This document shows positions 1 through 10,070 of a DNA stretch of 31,111 nt, one piece after another. The DNA is from Methylophaga sp. (GTDB lineage: Bacteria; Pseudomonadota; Gammaproteobacteria; Nitrosococcales; Methylophagaceae). A program made the position numbers and the translations under genes. Numbering within the stretch: the first letter of the stretch is position 1; each line of letters opens with the position of its first letter. The notes beneath the pieces are model-generated. The model did no database searches. It was not told where the DNA came from and saw only the letters and a list, made by a program, of their open reading frames with translations. Location: assembly GCF_030651745.1 (NCBI RefSeq), contig NZ_JAUSCC010000094.1, positions 1 through 31,111 on the forward strand, in the 5' to 3' direction.

Positions 1-74
1 GTAACAATTTTGCCTGGTTGCATTGGGGTTGCGTTTAGACTCTCTTCAAAGAGATCAGCAAAGCTTTCGCTCAT
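1..74 (-). CDS. rpsA: 30S ribosomal protein S1, N-terminal fragment (runs off the left edge)
   Basis: Only the first 24 codons are in the window. The start ATG is the complement of 72-74, and the peptide begins MSESFADLFEESLNATPMQPG, which closely resembles the start of gammaproteobacterial ribosomal protein S1 (a SxSFAxLFEES pattern followed by the first S1 domain). An AAGGA ribosome binding site lies about 8 bases upstream of the ATG. S1 binds mRNA on the 30S subunit and helps unfold leaders during initiation. The gene follows cmk at 109 bases, the usual cmk-rpsA order. The rest of the protein cannot be assessed. Confidence 0.9.
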   Translation of the reverse strand, partial: MSESFADLFEESLNATPMQPGKIV

Positions 75-120
75 TATAAATATCCTTGATCCTGTATAGA
101 TAACAGAATCGCCCGTTAGA

Positions 121-134
121 CCTGCAAATGCAGG
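121..134 (-). promoter_or_regulatory. Small perfect hairpin in the cmk-rpsA gap
   Basis: CCTGCA and TGCAGG form a 6-base-pair stem with a 2-base loop inside the 109-base gap, about 47 bases before the rpsA start. No run of T follows it on the minus strand, so it is not a typical intrinsic terminator. It would lie in the rpsA leader. S1 is known to control its own translation in E. coli, so a leader structure is plausible, but the stem is short and the role is inference. Confidence 0.25.
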
Positions 135-183
135 AAATTAACAAAAAACTTAACTGGAACACCCAGCTAAGTACCCTAATAAA

Positions 184-846
184 TCAGTCGATTAATGCAC
201 TGACTTTTTCTAATACAGCTTCAATACCGAGTTGTGTTGAATCCATAATAACGGCATCATCGGCAGGCCGCAGAGGCGCTACTTCACGTTGCGTATCTCG
301 TTCATCACGTTCGGATATTTCGGCTACGAGATCGGAAAGGTTACTATCAATTCCTTTCTCTTTCAACTGCTTATATCTTCTCTCCGCCCGAACCTCGGCA
401 CTGGCTGTTAAAAAGACTTTAAATGCTGCGTCAGGAAACACAACTGTCCCCATATCGCGGCCATCTGTGACTAAACCAGGTGGCTGACAAAAATCACGTT
501 GTCTTTGCAACAGAGCTGCACGTACCGCGGGAAATGCGGCAACTTTTGATGCAGCATTGCCTGCTTGTTCTGAACGAATCAACAATGAAACATCTTCACC
601 TTGCAGTATCACCTGCAAGTGGCCTTTGGTTAATAAGAACTGTACATCCAAATGCTTAGCTAATTCAGCCAGCGCTGATTCATCAGTTAAATCAATGTGA
701 TCCTTGAGCGCCGCTTGTGCCAAAACACGGTAAATGGCACCACTATCCAGATAATGCCAGCCCAGTCTTTCCGCCATAAGCTGCGCTAACGTGCCCTTTC
801 CGGACCCGCTTGGACCATCAATCGTCAAAACCGGTATTTCAGACAT
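184..846 (-). CDS. cmk: Cytidylate kinase
   Basis: Transfers phosphate from ATP to CMP and dCMP in the cytosol (pyrimidine salvage and nucleotide recycling). The 220-residue protein has the P-loop GPSGSGKGT at residues 11-19, the CMP-kinase pattern YLDSGAIYR soon after, and the [15 protein letters not shown] segment typical of this family. I chose the ATG at 844-846 ([11 protein letters not shown]) because the family normally starts a few residues before the P-loop. An in-frame GTG 24 bases upstream would add eight residues with no family match. The start lies 8 bases inside the end of aroA, so translation is probably coupled to aroA. rpsA follows downstream, the common bacterial order. Confidence 0.95.
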   Translation of the reverse strand: MSEIPVLTIDGPSGSGKGTLAQLMAERLGWHYLDSGAIYRVLAQAALKDHIDLTDESALAELAKHLDVQFLLTKGHLQVILQGEDVSLLIRSEQAGNAASKVAAFPAVRAALLQRQRDFCQPPGLVTDGRDMGTVVFPDAAFKVFLTASAEVRAERRYKQLKEKGIDSNLSDLVAEISERDERDTQREVAPLRPADDAVIMDSTQLGIEAVLEKVSALID

Positions 847-2176
847 CGAAGGCATCAATTTGTAAGCCACTGTCAGTGGCTAATTCAACAAAATTGGGAA
901 ATGAGGTGGCGACATTGGCACAGTCATTAATCTGAATCGCACCACCAGCCTGTAATGCGGCCATGGCAAATGACATGGCAATTCGGTGATCACCATGACT
1001 ATCTACTTCACCACTACCGATTACACCACCCTCGATAATCAAGCCATCGGGAGTGGGTTGCGCATCAATTCCAAGGGTTTGTAAGCCATCAGCCATAACC
1101 TGAATACGGTCGCTTTCTTTTACGCGTAATTCTTCTGCGCCGGTTAATACTGTGCGACCTTCAGCACATGCTGCAGCAATAAAAATGGCTGGAAATTCAT
1201 CAATGGCCAATGGTACCTGGTCTTCAGGAATTTCAATTCCGGTCAATGGCGCATAGCGAACCCGAATATCAGCAACCGGCTCACCACCGGTCAATTTTTC
1301 ATTACTCAAACTAATATCCGCGCCCATTTGACGCAAAATATTGATTACACCAATACGGGTCGGGTTTATACCAACATGTTGCAGAGTGATATCCGACCCC
1401 GGCGCAATTGCAGCTCCCACCATAAAAAACGTGGCCGAAGAAATATCTCCAGGCACATCAATGGTCGTGGCGGTTAATTTGCCACCGCCTTTAATACTGA
1501 TTCGATTATCCTGAACCTGAACTGGATATCCCATGCCCTGCAGCATACGCTCAGTATGATCACGTGTCGGCGCAGGCTCAGTAACGCTAGTGGTTCCGTC
1601 GGCATACATCCCTGCCAGTAACAGACAGGATTTAACCTGGGCACTGGCCATTGGCAAGTCATAATCAATTGCCTTTAATGTATTGCCACCATGAATAGTC
1701 AAAGGTGGTTTGCCATCGGCACTGTCTATCTTTGCACCCATCAATGCCAGGGGATCAGTTACCCGGCGCATGGGTCGCACTGATAATGATTTATCTCCAG
1801 TCATGGTGACATCAAATGACTGACCAGAAAGCAAACCGCTTAATAAACGAATAGAGGTGCCGGAGTTACCGACATATACATCCTTTTCCGGCGCTTTCAA
1901 GCCATGCATACCCACACCATGCACAGTGACTTTGCCTTCGACCGGGCCTTCAATATTGACGCCCATTGCACGAAAAGCCGCTAATGTTGCCAGCGCATCT
2001 TCGCCTTCCAGAAAACCAGTGACCTCGGTTATGCCTTCAGCCAATGAACCCAGCATGATTGACCGGTGTGAGATGGATTTATCTCCAGGCACACGAAAAC
2101 TACCTGTCAGATTGCCACCGGCCTGTACCACAAATTTACGATCTTGTTGCCCGCTCACGCTGTTGTTCACTCCCAT
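839..2176 (-). CDS. aroA: 3-phosphoshikimate 1-carboxyvinyltransferase (EPSP synthase)
   Basis: Joins shikimate-3-phosphate and phosphoenolpyruvate to EPSP, the sixth step of the shikimate pathway, in the cytosol. Family hallmarks are [10 protein letters not shown] at residues 29-38 (substrate lysine), [10 protein letters not shown] at 103-112, [17 protein letters not shown] with the catalytic aspartate, LRVKESDRI, and HGDHRIAM near the C-terminus. The 445 residues fit the family. The sequence around [10 protein letters not shown] and [19 protein letters not shown] resembles the lineage seen in Pseudomonas, Xanthomonas and Gram-positive bacteria rather than the enteric AroA, which has GNAGTAMRPL. 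The start ATG directly abuts the tyrA stop codon (TAAATG), and the 3' end overlaps cmk by 8 bases. Confidence 0.95.
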   Translation of the reverse strand: MGVNNSVSGQQDRKFVVQAGGNLTGSFRVPGDKSISHRSIMLGSLAEGITEVTGFLEGEDALATLAAFRAMGVNIEGPVEGKVTVHGVGMHGLKAPEKDVYVGNSGTSIRLLSGLLSGQSFDVTMTGDKSLSVRPMRRVTDPLALMGAKIDSADGKPPLTIHGGNTLKAIDYDLPMASAQVKSCLLLAGMYADGTTSVTEPAPTRDHTERMLQGMGYPVQVQDNRISIKGGGKLTATTIDVPGDISSATFFMVGAAIAPGSDITLQHVGINPTRIGVINILRQMGADISLSNEKLTGGEPVADIRVRYAPLTGIEIPEDQVPLAIDEFPAIFIAAACAEGRTVLTGAEELRVKESDRIQVMADGLQTLGIDAQPTPDGLIIEGGVIGSGEVDSHGDHRIAMSFAMAALQAGGAIQINDCANVATSFPNFVELATDSGLQIDAFDV

Positions 2177-3064
2177 TTACACTTCGCTGTTATCTTTCAG
2201 AGTTGGATCGGCAAAACGGCTATCTCTGGCCCGTTTTGCCCGGCCAAAGACATCAATAAGAAAATCACCATCATCTTGCCGAATCGCCTGTTCAATTTGA
2301 TCGAGGCCGCTACGATATTGTTGTAATAATTCTAGAATCGCGTTGCGATTGCCAAGACATATGTCACGCCACATCACCGCATCACTCGAAGCAATACGGG
2401 AAAAGTCACGGAAGCCGCCAGCGGCATAACGTAATACTTCATCACAATCTTCACGTTTAGCTAACATGCCCACCAGATTAAAAGCTAAAACATGCGGTAA
2501 ATGACTGGTGGCGGCCAACACCACATCGTGATGTTCAACCTCCATATCAAAAACATCTGCACCAGTTTGCTGCCACATTTGACGCACTTGTGCGAGCGCG
2601 TCTTTATCTGTTTCAGCTACCGGAGTTAATACCACGCGATGCTGCTGATATAGCTCTGCAAACGCAGCTGAAGGTCCGCTCTTTTCGGTACCGGCAATTG
2701 GATGCCCTGGCACAAATCGATCGAACTTATTGCCTAAAGCCTGACGGGCTGCATCTACAATTTGCTGTTTGGCACTGCCACCATCAGTGACAATCGCCTG
2801 TGGTTTGAGATGTGGAGCGATTTGTTCAAACACTGCCTGCATCGCACCCATCGGCACAGCTACAAACACCATGTCGGCATCGGTAACAGCCTCAGCCAAT
2901 GATTCGGCGGCATTATCAATAATACCTAATGCCAAAGCTTCATCACGCGCAGCCTGCGAACGCGAAAAACCTGTGACCTGTTCAACCAGTCCAGCTTTTT
3001 TTAATGCCAGTGCCAGAGAGCCACCAATCAGGCCTACTCCAATAATAGATAAATGCTTAATCAT
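2177..3064 (-). CDS. tyrA: Prephenate (cyclohexadienyl) dehydrogenase
   Basis: Oxidative decarboxylation of prephenate, or of arogenate, in tyrosine synthesis using NAD(P)+. The N-terminus has the Rossmann dinucleotide motif GVGLIGGS at residues 9-16. The family signature HPIAGTEKSGPSAA and the helical-domain segment HHDVVLAATSHLPHVLAF, with conserved histidines, follow. At 295 residues it is a stand-alone TyrA with no chorismate mutase domain and no ACT domain. Its ATG overlaps the hisC stop by one base (TAATG), and its own stop directly touches the aroA start. In Pseudomonas, tyrA and aroA are fused into one protein, and here they are adjacent separate genes. Substrate preference (prephenate or arogenate) cannot be read from the sequence. 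Confidence 0.93.
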   Translation of the reverse strand: MIKHLSIIGVGLIGGSLALALKKAGLVEQVTGFSRSQAARDEALALGIIDNAAESLAEAVTDADMVFVAVPMGAMQAVFEQIAPHLKPQAIVTDGGSAKQQIVDAARQALGNKFDRFVPGHPIAGTEKSGPSAAFAELYQQHRVVLTPVAETDKDALAQVRQMWQQTGADVFDMEVEHHDVVLAATSHLPHVLAFNLVGMLAKREDCDEVLRYAAGGFRDFSRIASSDAVMWRDICLGNRNAILELLQQYRSGLDQIEQAIRQDDGDFLIDVFGRAKRARDSRFADPTLKDNSEV

Positions 3065-4158
3065 TAAGACTCTGACAGACTGTTAGCTAGCGCTTCAAGG
3101 CAACGCTGATTTTCTTTTGCCAGACCAATACTGATACGTAAATGGTTTGGCAGACCATAACCTGCAACTGGTCTGACAATAACGCCTTGTTGCAACAACT
3201 TTTCATAAATTTCAGCTGCATTGGTTTTCACATCAACACAGATAAAATTGGCTTTTGAAGGAATGTAATTCAATCCCATTGCATTAAAGCCATCAATATA
3301 TTGCTGCATGCCTTCGTTATTAACCTGCTTGGCACGTTGCAGATAATCTTCATCTCCCAGAGCAGCAATCGCTGCACACATTGCCAAGTGATTGACATTA
3401 AATGGCTGACGTAGACGATTTAACAAATCGGCAATTTCTGGACTGGATAAAGCAAAACCAACTCGCAAACCGGCCAGACCATAAGCTTTGGAAAAGGTGC
3501 GACAAATAATCAGATTGGGAAATTCAGCTAACCAGTCAATGCTGTTTATGTCCTGATCGCCATATTCAACATAGGCTTCATCGAGCACTACTATCACGTT
3601 ATCCGGCACAGCCTGCAAAAATGCATGAACTTCCTGTGCCGGTATATAAGTACCGGTTGGGTTATTCGGGTTGGCAATAAAAATCAGCTTGGTATTTGCA
3701 GTAATCGCCTGCTGCATAGCCGGTAAATCATGGCCATAATCCTTAGCAGGCACCTCTACCAATTTGGCACCAATCGCTTGTGCAACCAATGAGTAAACTG
3801 CAAAGGCGTGTTGAGCAAACATGACTTCGTCAGCAGGTGAAGCAAAACAGCGGGCGATAAGCTCCAACACATCGTTAGATCCATTACCCAAGGTAATCTG
3901 CTTGGCATCAACCTGAAACTTTTCAGATAGGGCTAATTTTAATGAATATCCATTTCCGTCCGGGTAACGAGTCAGGTCTCGAGTTGCCAATGCAATTGCA
4001 GCTTGTGCAGCCTGAGAAGGTCCGATTGGACTCTCATTTGAAGCCAGCTTAATAACATCTCTTACGCCATATTGACGCTGCAATTCTTCTATCGGTTTTC
4101 CCGGCACATAAGGCTGCAAGCCAGCAATACTGTCTACCGCTAAATCACACAGATTCAT
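3064..4158 (-). CDS. hisC: Histidinol-phosphate / aromatic aminotransferase
   Basis: PLP-dependent class I/II aminotransferase of 364 residues. The PLP Schiff-base lysine is Lys224 in TFSKAYGLAGLR (221-232). NPNNPTG at 163-169 and DEAYVEYG at 193-200 form the cofactor pocket, and KLASNESPIGPS near residue 37-48 is a HisC-type substrate segment. The neighbours are tyrA and aroA, not histidine genes. This matches the second HisC copy (hisHb/hisC2) of the aromatic supraoperon known from other proteobacteria, so it may mainly transaminate prephenate or phenylpyruvate-type acids. That is inference: the fold serves both reactions. The ATG overlaps the lspA stop by 4 bases (ATGA). Confidence 0.9.
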   Translation of the reverse strand: MNLCDLAVDSIAGLQPYVPGKPIEELQRQYGVRDVIKLASNESPIGPSQAAQAAIALATRDLTRYPDGNGYSLKLALSEKFQVDAKQITLGNGSNDVLELIARCFASPADEVMFAQHAFAVYSLVAQAIGAKLVEVPAKDYGHDLPAMQQAITANTKLIFIANPNNPTGTYIPAQEVHAFLQAVPDNVIVVLDEAYVEYGDQDINSIDWLAEFPNLIICRTFSKAYGLAGLRVGFALSSPEIADLLNRLRQPFNVNHLAMCAAIAALGDEDYLQRAKQVNNEGMQQYIDGFNAMGLNYIPSKANFICVDVKTNAAEIYEKLLQQGVIVRPVAGYGLPNHLRISIGLAKENQRCLEALANSLSES

Positions 4159-4622
4159 TTTTGCTCCGCTGGTTTTTTGAAACTATCCAAGATCAACAAT
4201 ACGGCACCAATGCAGATAGCCGCATCAGCAATATTAAATGCGGGCCAATGATAACTACCGACATAGACATCAATAAAATCAACCACGTAGCCGTATAAAA
4301 TTCGATCCAGTAAATTCCCGACTGCCCCGCCGATAATTAATGAGATCGCAATTGCTTCAAGCTTTGCCTGAGCTTTCAAGCGAGACAGCCAAATAATCAG
4401 CACAATCGAAACAGAGGCTGCCAGAGTTATAAAAAACCAGCGTTGCCAGCCTCCTGCACCCGCAAGGAAACTGAAGGCCGCACCACTATTATGGGCCAGT
4501 GTAAAATTGAAATACGGTATTACTGCCACGGTTTGATAGAGATCCAACCAATTGGACATAATCACTTTCGTGAGTTGATCTAAGGCTATCACCAACGCGC
4601 TTACCCATAACCACTTCAACAT
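4155..4622 (-). CDS. lspA: Lipoprotein signal peptidase (signal peptidase II)
   Basis: Inner-membrane aspartyl protease that removes the signal peptide from diacylglyceryl-modified prolipoproteins. The 155-residue protein has four hydrophobic segments and the family blocks NSGAAFSF (45-52), GNLLDR, VVDFID and FNIADA. The catalytic pair should be Asp115 in VVDF and Asp133 in FNIAD, by comparison with the P. aeruginosa enzyme. I chose the ATG at 4620-4622: upstream in-frame codons read through the end of ileS and give no family match, while MLKWLWVSALVIALDQLTK is a normal LspA start. It lies 10 bases after the ileS stop, the common ileS-lspA pair, but is followed by hisC rather than fkpB/ispH. 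Confidence 0.95.
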   Translation of the reverse strand: MLKWLWVSALVIALDQLTKVIMSNWLDLYQTVAVIPYFNFTLAHNSGAAFSFLAGAGGWQRWFFITLAASVSIVLIIWLSRLKAQAKLEAIAISLIIGGAVGNLLDRILYGYVVDFIDVYVGSYHWPAFNIADAAICIGAVLLILDSFKKPAEQK

Positions 4623-4632
4623 TATTTTTGCC

Positions 4633-7434
4633 TCAGGCAAAACGGCGGTTTTCGCCGTTGCCTTCAATATTTTCAATACAGCGACCACACAGCTCTGGAT
4701 GATCGGCATGACTTCCAACATCTTCGGTCTGATGCCAGCAGCGTTCGCAACGCGCATTGCTCGAAGCATGAATATCCACAGCAAGACCACTTAAACCGGT
4801 CTCAATGGCTTTGGCTGATTTATCTGCCAGAGCAAAGCGCTTTGCTGAAGACGTGATCAGTACAAATTTCAGTTCATCACCGGCTTTATTCAAAATCGCC
4901 AGCAAAGGCTCATCTGCGTACAAAGTGACATCGGCCGTCAAACCACCTTTTACTTCACCTTGATTACGTTTATTTTCCAGTTCTTTGGCAACGGCATCAC
5001 GCACGGCAAATAATTGTTGCCAATCTTTAGCGGATAACACGCTATCAGCTGATAACGGTGCCAGATGCGGATACCAGTCATTCAATAACGCCGAATCATT
5101 ACGCTGGCCCGGAATAAATTCCCACAGCTCATCAGCAGTGAAACTCAGAATCGGCGCAATCCAGCGAGTCAAAGCTTCCAGAATGTGGAACATCGCCGTT
5201 TGTGATGATCGACGGCCCAGACTGTCCGTTGGCATCGTGTATTGACGATCCTTAGTGATATCCAGATAGGCACTGCCCAACTCATTAGCACAGAAGTTAT
5301 GCACTTTCTGATAAATCAGATGAAACTGATAACTTTCATAGGCCGCAAGAATTTCCAGCTGTAAATGATAAGCGCGGTCCAGAACCCAGCGATCCAACGG
5401 CAATAATTTCTCAGTGGCCACCAGATTGGTCGCAGGATCAAAATCATTCAGATTCGATAATAAATAACGTGCGGTATTACGAATCCGGCGATAAGAATCT
5501 GCAGTCCGCTTAAGGATCTCATCCGACACACTCATTTCAGCACTGTAATCAGTGGCGGCCACCCAAAGACGGATGATATCGGCACCCAGATTATTAACAA
5601 CTTTCTGCGGTGACACCGTATTGCCCTTGGATTTGGACATTTTCTTGCCTTCGGCATCCACGGTAAAGCCATGCGTCAAAACAGACTTGTATGGTGCTTT
5701 GCCGGTAGTGGCGACGGATGTCAGCAATGATGACTGAAACCAGCCACGGTGTTGATCACTGCCTTCCAGATAAAGATCGGCAGGACGTTGTAAACCATCA
5801 CGGCGGGTTAACACACAAGCATGCGACACGCCGGAATCAAACCACACGTCCAGCGTATCGGTAACTTTGAAATAATTGTCTGCATCGGCACCAATCAGTT
5901 CGCTGGCATCCATATCAAACCAAGCATCAATGCCCTTTTGTTCAACGGCTAATGCCACTTTTTCGATCAATGCTTTCGAATCAGGATGCAATTCCCCGCT
6001 CTGCTGATGCACAAATAACGGTATCGGCACACCCCAGGTACGTTGACGGGAGATACACCAGTCCGGACGACCGGTCACCATATTTTCAATACGTTTTTGG
6101 CCCCAGTCAGGCATCCATTTGGTTGCGGCAATCGCCTGCATTGCCTGATCGCGTAAACCATTCTGCTCCATACTGACAAACCATTGAGGTGTCGCACGGA
6201 AAATGATCGGCGTTTTATGACGCCAGCAATGCGGATAGCTGTGACGGATATCCACATGACATAACAAGGCATTCTTTTCTTTTAATAATTCGATGACCAG
6301 CGGATTGGCTTTAAATACCGATTCGCCAGCAAACACTGGTGTGTCCGGCAAAAACACACCGTTACCACCGACCGGGTTATCCACTTCCAGTTTGTATTTC
6401 AGGCCCACGATATAGTCATCCTGACCATGACCCGGAGCGGTATGTACTGCGCCAGTACCGGCATCGGTGGTTACATGATCGCCTAAGATGACTGGCACCT
6501 TACGATCATAAAACGGATGTTGCAGCAGTAAACCTTCCAGCTCAGCACCTTTACAACGGGCGATGACTTCACCGGTTAATTGATAACGTTCCAGAGCTTT
6601 TTCATAAAGCGCTTCAGCCAACACTAAACGTTCATCAGCACATTGCACCACGACATACTCTAAATCTGGGTGCAGACAAACGGCCTGATTAGCGGGCAAT
6701 GTCCAGGGTGTAGTGGTCCAGATAGCGATGCTGACCGGGCCATTGCCATTATTGGGGCAAGCCTTATCAAACGCAGCGACATCGACCAGTTGAAAGCGCA
6801 CATCAATTGCCGGTGAGGTTTTATCCTCATATTCAACTTCAGCTTCCGCTAACGCAGATCCACAATCCACACACCAGTGAACCGGTTTGACACCTTTGTG
6901 TAAATGACCATTTTCAATGATTTCGCCCAGCGTGCGGATAATATCGGCTTCAAACTGAAAATCCATGGTCAGATAAGGATTATCCCAATCAGCCAATACA
7001 CCCAGACGTTTGAAATCTTCCCGCTGTCCATCCACCTGTTTGGCGGCATATTCACGACAAGCCTGACGGAATTCAGCCGGACTGACTTTAACGCCTGGTT
7101 TGCCGACTTTCTTCTCAACATTTAATTCGATAGGCAAACCGTGGCAGTCCCAACCGGGCACATAAGGCGTATCAAAACCGCTCAGGGTTTTAGACTTGAG
7201 AATAATATCTTTAAGAATTTTATTGACGGCATGACCAATGTGAATATCGCCATTGGCATACGGAGGGCCATCATGCAGAATAAACTTGGGTTTACCCTGA
7301 TTGTTTTCCCGTAGCTGCCGGTAAAGATCTTGCTCCTGCCAACGCTTTAAAATCACAGGTTCGCGAGTAGGCAGACCCGCTTTCATCGGGAACTCAGTCG
7401 CAGGAAGATTTAAAGTGTGCTTGTAGTCGGCCAC
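4633..7434 (-). CDS. ileS: Isoleucyl-tRNA synthetase
   Basis: Charges tRNA-Ile in the cytosol and edits misactivated valine. Class I motifs are present: HIGH at residues 65-68 and KMSKS at 598-602, with the insertion-domain block [10 protein letters not shown] between. The C-terminal zinc finger has Cys896, Cys899, Cys916 and Cys919. With 933 residues it matches the usual bacterial length (E. coli about 938). I prefer the GTG at 7432-7434 ([16 protein letters not shown] follows), because it aligns with the E. coli start and leaves a leader of about 30 bases after the predicted promoter. An in-frame TTG at 7455 would start almost at the transcription start. ribF, often upstream, is absent here. 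Confidence 0.95.
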   Translation of the reverse strand: MADYKHTLNLPATEFPMKAGLPTREPVILKRWQEQDLYRQLRENNQGKPKFILHDGPPYANGDIHIGHAVNKILKDIILKSKTLSGFDTPYVPGWDCHGLPIELNVEKKVGKPGVKVSPAEFRQACREYAAKQVDGQREDFKRLGVLADWDNPYLTMDFQFEADIIRTLGEIIENGHLHKGVKPVHWCVDCGSALAEAEVEYEDKTSPAIDVRFQLVDVAAFDKACPNNGNGPVSIAIWTTTPWTLPANQAVCLHPDLEYVVVQCADERLVLAEALYEKALERYQLTGEVIARCKGAELEGLLLQHPFYDRKVPVILGDHVTTDAGTGAVHTAPGHGQDDYIVGLKYKLEVDNPVGGNGVFLPDTPVFAGESVFKANPLVIELLKEKNALLCHVDIRHSYPHCWRHKTPIIFRATPQWFVSMEQNGLRDQAMQAIAATKWMPDWGQKRIENMVTGRPDWCISRQRTWGVPIPLFVHQQSGELHPDSKALIEKVALAVEQKGIDAWFDMDASELIGADADNYFKVTDTLDVWFDSGVSHACVLTRRDGLQRPADLYLEGSDQHRGWFQSSLLTSVATTGKAPYKSVLTHGFTVDAEGKKMSKSKGNTVSPQKVVNNLGADIIRLWVAATDYSAEMSVSDEILKRTADSYRRIRNTARYLLSNLNDFDPATNLVATEKLLPLDRWVLDRAYHLQLEILAAYESYQFHLIYQKVHNFCANELGSAYLDITKDRQYTMPTDSLGRRSSQTAMFHILEALTRWIAPILSFTADELWEFIPGQRNDSALLNDWYPHLAPLSADSVLSAKDWQQLFAVRDAVAKELENKRNQGEVKGGLTADVTLYADEPLLAILNKAGDELKFVLITSSAKRFALADKSAKAIETGLSGLAVDIHASSNARCERCWHQTEDVGSHADHPELCGRCIENIEGNGENRRFA

Positions 7435-7470
7435 AAAACGTCTCGTTGTCGTCAAATAATAAAGCGCCCG

Positions 7471-7476
7471 ATTATA
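7471..7476 (-). promoter_or_regulatory. -10 box of the likely ileS promoter
   Basis: The minus strand reads exactly TATAAT, the sigma-70 -10 consensus, 37 bases before the chosen ileS GTG. The -35 hexamer at normal spacing (around TTTAGG) is poor, so the assignment rests on the -10 alone. It lies in the 169-base gap between the divergent ileS and DUF3579 genes and would drive the whole ileS-to-cmk run if no internal promoters exist. Confidence 0.45.
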
Positions 7477-7603
7477 CGGGTTTTTCGCGCTGACCTAAAT
7501 CACTGAAACTGGTTTTGTTTTGGCTTTGCCTGATGTTAGGGTCTGATTTCCAGTAAAATGCACAACCATTGTCCATTTAGTTTATTCAAGAGCACCAGAT
7601 TCG

Positions 7604-7891
7604 ATGACTGCAACGCAAAAAGTGATCATTAAAGGTATCACTGAGGATGGCCATAAGTTCCGTCCCAGCGATTGGGCGGAAAGATTATGTGGTGCTGTAG
7701 CCAGTTATGGTCCGGGAAGAAGAATTATCTTTCACCCCAACGTCAAGTTGGCTTCATTTGAAGGCACGAAATGTGTGGTGATTGATGCAAAACTTGAAGA
7801 TGACGATGTGATGCTTTTCGAATTCCTGCTCGAATTCGCCAAGGATAATCAACTACAGGTTGAAAGAATGGATAAGCTACCCGAGTCTTGA
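7604..7891 (+). CDS. DUF3579 family protein of unknown function
   Basis: Small soluble protein of 95 residues with no signal peptide or membrane segment. The block KFRPSDWAERLCG near residues 18-30, then a glycine-rich stretch, KCVVIDAKLEDDD, and a C-terminal FEFLLEFAKDNQLQVE segment match my memory of DUF3579, a small alpha/beta family of proteobacteria, including methylotrophs. No function is known to me. It is divergent from ileS, and its stop lies 2 bases from the stop of the convergent CBS gene, so it is probably monocistronic. The ATG at 7604 has only a weak ribosome binding site. The family call is from memory of the conserved DWAERL block. Confidence 0.75.
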   Translation: MTATQKVIIKGITEDGHKFRPSDWAERLCGAVASYGPGRRIIFHPNVKLASFEGTKCVVIDAKLEDDDVMLFEFLLEFAKDNQLQVERMDKLPES

Positions 7892-7893
7892 AA

Positions 7894-8343
7894 TTAGTCT
7901 TCGTGGTCGGCATCCGGCCAATTCTGAATATAGTTTTTCAGAAGTTTATTTTCAAACTTGGCTTTTTTCAGCAATTCTTCCACAACGTCAGTAATAGATA
8001 ACATGCCCTCCAAGCGCCCTTTGTAGACTACCGGTAAGTGCCGAATATTATGTTCTACCATCATATTCATCACTTCTTCCAGCGTATTATCCGGATCACA
8101 TGTGTAAGGATTCGGCGTCATCGCATCCGCCGCGGTTTTGGGTTCCCACATTGCATGTTTTTTGTGCAACACACTGAGTAAATCACGTTCTGACAGAATA
8201 CCGACCAAAGCACCGTTATCTGTCACTACCAATGATCCGATGCGATGCTCCATCATTAAGTGGACGGCTTTATCTAGGGAATCTGTTGGTGTCAGGCCGA
8301 TAACTGGCTTACCTTTATTTTTGGTAATGAGTCTGACTTTCAT
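7894..8343 (-). CDS. CBS-domain pair protein
   Basis: A stand-alone protein of 149 residues made of two CBS domains (Bateman module). The first repeat runs about residues 12-65, with DSLDKAVHLMMEHRIGSLVVTDNG and VGILSERDLL. The second runs about 73-130, with AMTPNPYTCDPDNTLEEVM, RHLPVV and GMLSITDVV. Such modules bind adenine nucleotides such as AMP, ATP or S-adenosylmethionine and regulate partner proteins; the ligand here is not evident. I chose the ATG at 8341-8343 because GGAGAGAGAG sits directly upstream with ideal spacing. Another in-frame ATG 21 bases further up would place this site inside the gene. It follows prfC by 64 bases on the same strand. Confidence 0.85.
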   Translation of the reverse strand: MKVRLITKNKGKPVIGLTPTDSLDKAVHLMMEHRIGSLVVTDNGALVGILSERDLLSVLHKKHAMWEPKTAADAMTPNPYTCDPDNTLEEVMNMMVEHNIRHLPVVYKGRLEGMLSITDVVEELLKKAKFENKLLKNYIQNWPDADHED

Positions 8344-8407
8344 CTCTCTCTCCGGCAACGACATGAAAATTCATTCTGCTTGAGAAGTCAGCTCCATGGC
8401 AAGACTT

Positions 8408-9994
8408 TTAAAGATGTTCGCGTGTGGAGCGAAAATCAATTTCAGGCCAGCGTTCCATGGTTAATTCCAGATTGACACGGGTTGGGGCGATATAGGTCAG
8501 ATTGTCGGCCCCGTCCAATGCAAGATTCATCGAGGTTTTACGCTTGAATTCCTCCAGCATTTTCACATCATCGCAATACACCCAACGAGCGGTATTCACC
8601 TGAACCGGTTCATAGGCACATTCGACGCCATATTCACCTTTCAGACGATGTACCACCACATCAAACTGCAACACACCTACCGCACCAAGTATTAAGTCAT
8701 TATTGTCTAATGGACGAAATAATTGCGTGGCCCCCTCTTCGCTTAATTGTTGCAGACCTTTCAATAACGCCTTGTTCTTCAGTGGATCTTTTAATCTGAC
8801 ACGGCGGAATAATTCGGGTGCAAAGTAGGGAATGCCGGTGAATTGCAAATCCTCACCCTGAGTAAAGGTATCGCCAATTTGAATGGTGCCATGATTGTGT
8901 AAACCTAAAATATCGCCCGGCCAGGCTTCTTCTGCCTGTTCCCGCTCTGCCGCCATAAAGGTAACCGCGTTAGCAATGGTCACATCTTTGCCAATACGAG
9001 TCTGGCGTAATTTCATGCCTTTGGTGTAATGGCCACTACAAACACGCATAAAGGCAATCCGGTCACGATGTTTGGGATCCATATTGGCCTGGATCTTAAA
9101 CACAAACCCGCTGAAGTTTTCTTCATCCGCAGCCACGTCACGGGTTTTAGTTTCACGAGGTTGTGGTGCGGGAGCATATTCAACATAGGCATCCATCAAT
9201 TCGGTAACACCAAAGTTATTCATTGCTGAACCAAAAAATACCGGGGTCATTTGTCCGCTGAGAAAGGCTTCTAAATCAAATTGATCACTGGCACCGCGGA
9301 CCAAATCAATCTCTTCTCGCAACTCTTCTGCCATCGAACCAAATAATTCATCCAGCCGTGGATTATCCAAACCCTGAATCAGTTCACCGGCATCTGCGTC
9401 TTTGCCATGCGCCTCAAACAAGCGAACATTATCGTGATACAGATGGAAAATACCCTTAAAGCCTTTACCCATACCGATTGGCCAGGTAATGGGTGCACAG
9501 CGAATATTCAAAATATTCTCGACTTCACTAAGCAAATCCAGAGGATCCCGACCTTCACGATCCAGTTTATTAATAAAGGTCAGGATGGGGGTATCCCGCA
9601 AACGACACACTTCCATTAATTTGATGGTACGTTCTTCAACACCTTTGGCACTGTCAATAACCATCAACGCCGAGTCGACTGCGGTAAGTGTGCGATAGGT
9701 GTCTTCGGAAAAGTCGGCATGGCCTGGTGTGTCCAGCAGATTAACAATGCGATCTTTATAGGGAAACTGCATCACCGATGAGGTGACCGAGATGCCCCGC
9801 TCCTTTTCCATTTCCATCCAATCCGAAGTCGCGTGTTTATCTGTTTTACGAGATTTGACGCTACCGGCCATCTGAATGGCACCGCCGAATAACAGTAACT
9901 TTTCCGTCAACGTAGTTTTACCTGCGTCGGGATGCGAAATAATCGCAAAAGTACGGCGTTTGGAAACTTGTTTCTGTAACAGACTTTCGGACAT
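8408..9994 (-). CDS. prfC: Peptide chain release factor 3
   Basis: Translational GTPase that releases RF1 or RF2 from the ribosome after peptide release. At 528 residues it matches E. coli RF3. GTPase motifs are HPDAGKTT (21-28, P-loop), DTPGH (88-92, G3) and NKLD (142-145, G4). The switch I region contains [12 protein letters not shown], in which RF3 has GISVTSS where EF-G has GITI. Domains II and III follow, with [13 protein letters not shown] and [10 protein letters not shown] typical of RF3 rather than EF-G or LepA. The start ATG at 9992-9994 has a poor ribosome binding site. The gene is flanked by the CBS gene downstream and the phytochrome-like gene 76 bases upstream. Confidence 0.95.
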   Translation of the reverse strand: MSESLLQKQVSKRRTFAIISHPDAGKTTLTEKLLLFGGAIQMAGSVKSRKTDKHATSDWMEMEKERGISVTSSVMQFPYKDRIVNLLDTPGHADFSEDTYRTLTAVDSALMVIDSAKGVEERTIKLMEVCRLRDTPILTFINKLDREGRDPLDLLSEVENILNIRCAPITWPIGMGKGFKGIFHLYHDNVRLFEAHGKDADAGELIQGLDNPRLDELFGSMAEELREEIDLVRGASDQFDLEAFLSGQMTPVFFGSAMNNFGVTELMDAYVEYAPAPQPRETKTRDVAADEENFSGFVFKIQANMDPKHRDRIAFMRVCSGHYTKGMKLRQTRIGKDVTIANAVTFMAAEREQAEEAWPGDILGLHNHGTIQIGDTFTQGEDLQFTGIPYFAPELFRRVRLKDPLKNKALLKGLQQLSEEGATQLFRPLDNNDLILGAVGVLQFDVVVHRLKGEYGVECAYEPVQVNTARWVYCDDVKMLEEFKRKTSMNLALDGADNLTYIAPTRVNLELTMERWPEIDFRSTREHL

Positions 9995-10070
9995 AGTGAC
10001 TCAGTTTAAAATTAGATAGGCCAATCAGACTTGGCAGCTCGTGCAACAAACCGCGTATTTTGGATGATAA

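Noticed and set aside
5552..5737. Plus-strand frames opposite ileS
   Set aside because: All lie opposite strongly conserved synthetase sequence and lack start signals.
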